NCBI GenBank assembly: GCA_934463115.1 | Contig: CAKSIN010000002.1 | Coordinates: 1-64,000, forward strand | DNA length: 64,000 nt | Direction: 5' to 3' | From: an uncultured Clostridia bacterium | GTDB taxonomy: Bacteria; Bacillota; Clostridia; UMGS1810 | Shown here: positions 61,779 to 64,000 of the stretch, in pieces | How positions within the stretch are numbered: position 1 is the stretch's first letter | How the letters are laid out: every line of letters begins with the position of its first letter | Notes under the pieces: generated by a model | The model's input: only the letters and a program-made list of their open reading frames with translations | Told to the model about the DNA's origin: nothing | Database searches by the model: none | Position numbers and translations under genes: made by a program

Positions 61779-62525
61779 ATGTCATTTTTTCGCAAAAAGA
61801 AAGATTCAAAGCCGGACGTTGCATATGACAGGCTGCCTGTTCATATCGGAATTATAATGGACGGTAACGGCCGCTGGGCGAAAAAGCGCGGACTTCCGCG
61901 CAGTGCAGGTCACAGAGCCGGTGCCAGAACTTTGGAAAAGATTACGCGTTTTGCCGGAGAAATCGGCATTAAATACGTCACTTTTTATGCCTTTTCAACC
62001 GAAAACTGGAAGCGTCCGCCGCAGGAGGTGGAATCGCTTATGCGGCTTATGAATGTATATCTTGATGATTATCGCCGTCTCATAGGCGATGAGGATATTC
62101 GAATCCGTTTTATAGGTAAACGCGACGGATTGTCGGATGAAATAAAAAGAAAGATCGATATCGTCGAAAAGGCAACGGAAAGCAACAGCAATATTACAAT
62201 GAATATAGCGCTCAACTACGGCGGCCGTGAAGAAATGATACATGCAGTAAAGAAAATTTCATCCATGGTATCAAGCGGCGAAATTTCGGTGGATGATATA
62301 GACGAAAAGATCGTATCGGATAATCTGTACACATACTATATGCCGGATCCGGATCTTATTATAAGACCGAGTGGGGAACTTCGGCTCAGTAATTTTCTGA
62401 TGTGGCAGAGTGCGTACAGTGAATTTTGGTTTTCTGATATCAATTGGCCTGATTTTACAGGCGATGACCTGCTTCGGGCAATAGATGATTATCAGAAAAG
62501 AAACAGAAGATACGGAGGTGTTTGA
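61779..62525 (+). CDS. uppS: Undecaprenyl diphosphate synthase
   Basis: Makes the C55 lipid carrier for cell-wall synthesis. The 248-residue cis-prenyltransferase has HIGIIMDGNGRWAKKRGLPR with the catalytic Asp, YVTFYAFSTENWKRP, NYGGREEMIHAVKK and RPSGELRLSNFLMWQSAYSE. Three ATG codons in a row (61773, 61776, 61779) are possible starts; the third has GAGG at the best distance. Confidence 0.96.
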   Translation: MSFFRKKKDSKPDVAYDRLPVHIGIIMDGNGRWAKKRGLPRSAGHRAGARTLEKITRFAGEIGIKYVTFYAFSTENWKRPPQEVESLMRLMNVYLDDYRRLIGDEDIRIRFIGKRDGLSDEIKRKIDIVEKATESNSNITMNIALNYGGREEMIHAVKKISSMVSSGEISVDDIDEKIVSDNLYTYYMPDPDLIIRPSGELRLSNFLMWQSAYSEFWFSDINWPDFTGDDLLRAIDDYQKRNRRYGGV

Positions 62526-62526
62526 T

Positions 62527-63345
62527 ATGCTCAGACAGCGTATAACTGTCGGGGTTGTCGGAGCGGTTTTTGCCGTTTTGATTATATGTCTCAATGTAAA
62601 GTTTATTGCTGCTGCAGTGGCACTTATTGCCCTTGTGGGGCTGAGCGAAATTTACAATGCAACAGGACTCATTAAGAGAAATAACGCCCTTTGCATATTC
62701 GGGTACGTGTATTCCACGGCAATGTATATTGTTATTACCCTCGCACAGCGCGGAGCGTTTGCTCTCGGGACAATGATATGTATGCTGGGAATATTACTCA
62801 TGGTGTATATGGTGTTCAATCACGAAACGGTTGGATTTGCGGATATTTCTCAGTTTTTCTTCAGCACAGTGTATGTTTCGGGACTTCTTGCGTATATTGT
62901 TCTTGTGCGCAAAGAAGATACGGGCAGATTTTTGATTTGGATAATATTCATAACCGCATGGCTTTCCGACACACTTGCATTTGCATTTGGGCGCCGTTTC
63001 GGCAGAAACAAGCTTTTGCCAGAGGTAAGTCCGAACAAAACTGTTGAGGGTGCGGCAGGCGGACTTTGCGGCTCACTTGTTTTTAATTTGATATTCGGGT
63101 TTATATGCTCGGCATTCTTCGGGAGATCTGTATACTATCTTCCGCTCGGATTGCTGGCAATACTTGCCGGAGTGCTGTCACAGCTCGGTGATCTTGCTGC
63201 GTCGTGCATAAAGCGCGAACACGGGATTAAGGACTACAGCAATCTTCTTCCGGGGCACGGCGGAGTACTTGACAGATTTGATTCCGTGCTCTTTGTTGCA
63301 CCGACAGTATATTATTTTATAATGATAGTGTCGGTTATTGCATAA
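62527..63345 (+). CDS. cdsA: Phosphatidate cytidylyltransferase
   Basis: Makes CDP-diacylglycerol for phospholipids. The 272-residue membrane protein has about seven to eight helices and the family signature near the C-terminus: SQLGDLAASCIKREHGIKDY and LLPGHGGVLDRFDS. The ATG has GGAGGTG 8 bp upstream. It begins just after the uppS stop. Confidence 0.95.
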   Translation: MLRQRITVGVVGAVFAVLIICLNVKFIAAAVALIALVGLSEIYNATGLIKRNNALCIFGYVYSTAMYIVITLAQRGAFALGTMICMLGILLMVYMVFNHETVGFADISQFFFSTVYVSGLLAYIVLVRKEDTGRFLIWIIFITAWLSDTLAFAFGRRFGRNKLLPEVSPNKTVEGAAGGLCGSLVFNLIFGFICSAFFGRSVYYLPLGLLAILAGVLSQLGDLAASCIKREHGIKDYSNLLPGHGGVLDRFDSVLFVAPTVYYFIMIVSVIA

Positions 63346-63367
63346 TATACTATAGAGGTCAGACAGC

Positions 63368-64000
63368 ATGAAAAAAAATATATCAGTTATCGGTTCGACA
63401 GGTTCAATAGGTACACAGGCACTTGAAGTTGCACGTATGCAAAGTGATAATATCCGCATTACCGCTCTCTCGGCTAATTCAAATGTGAAGCTTTTGAGTG
63501 AGCAGGCGCGTGAGTTTCACCCGGATACGGTGTGTATCTGCAACAAAGATAAATACAGCGAGCTTAAAATTCTCCTTGCCGATACCGATATAAACATTCT
63601 TGCCGGCGAGGAACATTTAAGCGACATATCATGCCACAAAGATGCTGATTCGGTTCTTACATCTGTTGTGGGCAATGTCGGCTTTGTTCCTACGGTAAAT
63701 GCAATAAAAGCCGGCAAACGAATACTTCTTGCCAACAAGGAGACGCTTGTTACCGGCGGAGAAATAATAATTCCTCTTGCCAGACAGTGCGGCACAAAAA
63801 TTATTCCGGTGGACAGCGAACACTGCGCCATTTTTCAGTCGCTTGCCGGTTCGGACGGAAAAGATGTATCAAAGATACTTCTAACATGCTCCGGCGGCCC
63901 TTTCTACGGAAAGTCGGCGGATGAAATTGAAAATGTGAGTGTTAAAAACGCACTCAATCACCCAAAATGGTCTATGGGAGCAAAGATTACCGTTGATTCG
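63368..64000 (+). CDS. dxr: 1-deoxy-D-xylulose 5-phosphate reductoisomerase (partial)
   Basis: The second step of the MEP isoprenoid pathway; its products feed uppS. The first 211 codons are present and the gene runs off the window. It starts MKKNISVIGSTGSIGTQALE (NADPH site GSTGSIG), with ANKETLVTGGEII, PVDSEHCAIFQ (metal-binding Asp and Glu) and TCSGGPF, HPKWSMGAKITVDS. GAGGTC lies 8 bp upstream. Order uppS-cdsA-dxr is conserved. Confidence 0.95.
   Translation, partial: MKKNISVIGSTGSIGTQALEVARMQSDNIRITALSANSNVKLLSEQAREFHPDTVCICNKDKYSELKILLADTDINILAGEEHLSDISCHKDADSVLTSVVGNVGFVPTVNAIKAGKRILLANKETLVTGGEIIIPLARQCGTKIIPVDSEHCAIFQSLAGSDGKDVSKILLTCSGGPFYGKSADEIENVSVKNALNHPKWSMGAKITVDS

Overview
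This window looks like chromosomal DNA from a spore-forming, Gram-positive clostridium-like bacterium (Firmicutes/Bacillota, class Clostridia). The reasons are a spoIIAA-spoIIAB-sigF operon, ylbJ, yqfC and yqfD, a YabE-type G5/3D cell-wall protein, a large SRP RNA just upstream of dnaX, an L27 protein with a cleavable N-terminus next to its protease Prp, and many TTG/GTG starts behind strong AGGAGG ribosome binding sites. Base composition is AT-leaning. I cannot name a genus from sequence alone.

Layout. 1-1.4 kb: tail of a repeat copy, a tRNA-Pro and an acyltransferase-like gene on the minus strand. 1.5-6.3 kb: a probable operon (lipoprotein, small Cys protein, mnmA, zinc-ribbon membrane protein, sugar-nucleotide dehydratase). 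6.25-7.35 kb: dense non-coding repeats with a nested insertion. 7.35-14.1 kb: a metal-efflux ATPase with its ArsR repressor and operator, a serine hydrolase, a glucose-type PTS permease, tRNA-Arg and a small conserved protein. 14.4-22.9 kb: SRP RNA, dnaX, the threonine/aspartate pathway genes hom-thrB-lysC, then rlmB, an ACT protein with its PFL-family partner, and rnmV. 22.9-24 kb: more repeats and a long leader. 24-31 kb: yabE, divergent ylbJ, then yqfC-yqfD-phoH-ybeY-era-yqzL-recO. 31-33.7 kb: ppdK alone, with highly biased codons. 34-40.6 kb: the rimP-nusA-ylxR-ylxQ-infB-rbfA-nrnA-truB translation/transcription operon. 40.7-45.7 kb: pfkA, valS, folC. 45.9-50 kb: spoIIA operon running into shikimate genes (a QueG-like/AroE fusion, aroQ, aroK). 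50-56 kb: rplU-prp-rpmA-obgE and yhbY-nadD-yqeK-LCP-rsfS. 56-64 kb: leuS, an acyl-CoA ligase, pyrH-frr-uppS-cdsA and the start of dxr, cut by the window end.

Most genes are core housekeeping genes in orders known from other Firmicutes. The main unexplained signal is between genes: a dispersed repeat of about 290 bp, made of several hairpins, with at least five more or less complete copies or derivatives. Stems change on both sides between copies, one copy is split by another inserted element, one sits in a probable 5' leader, and two copies supply the stop codon and C-terminal codons of the gene upstream. Other points of interest are the in-frame QueG-like/AroE fusion, an internal start in lysC, a dnaX slippery heptamer, and a 24-bp palindrome right behind a promoter-like sequence upstream of pyrH.
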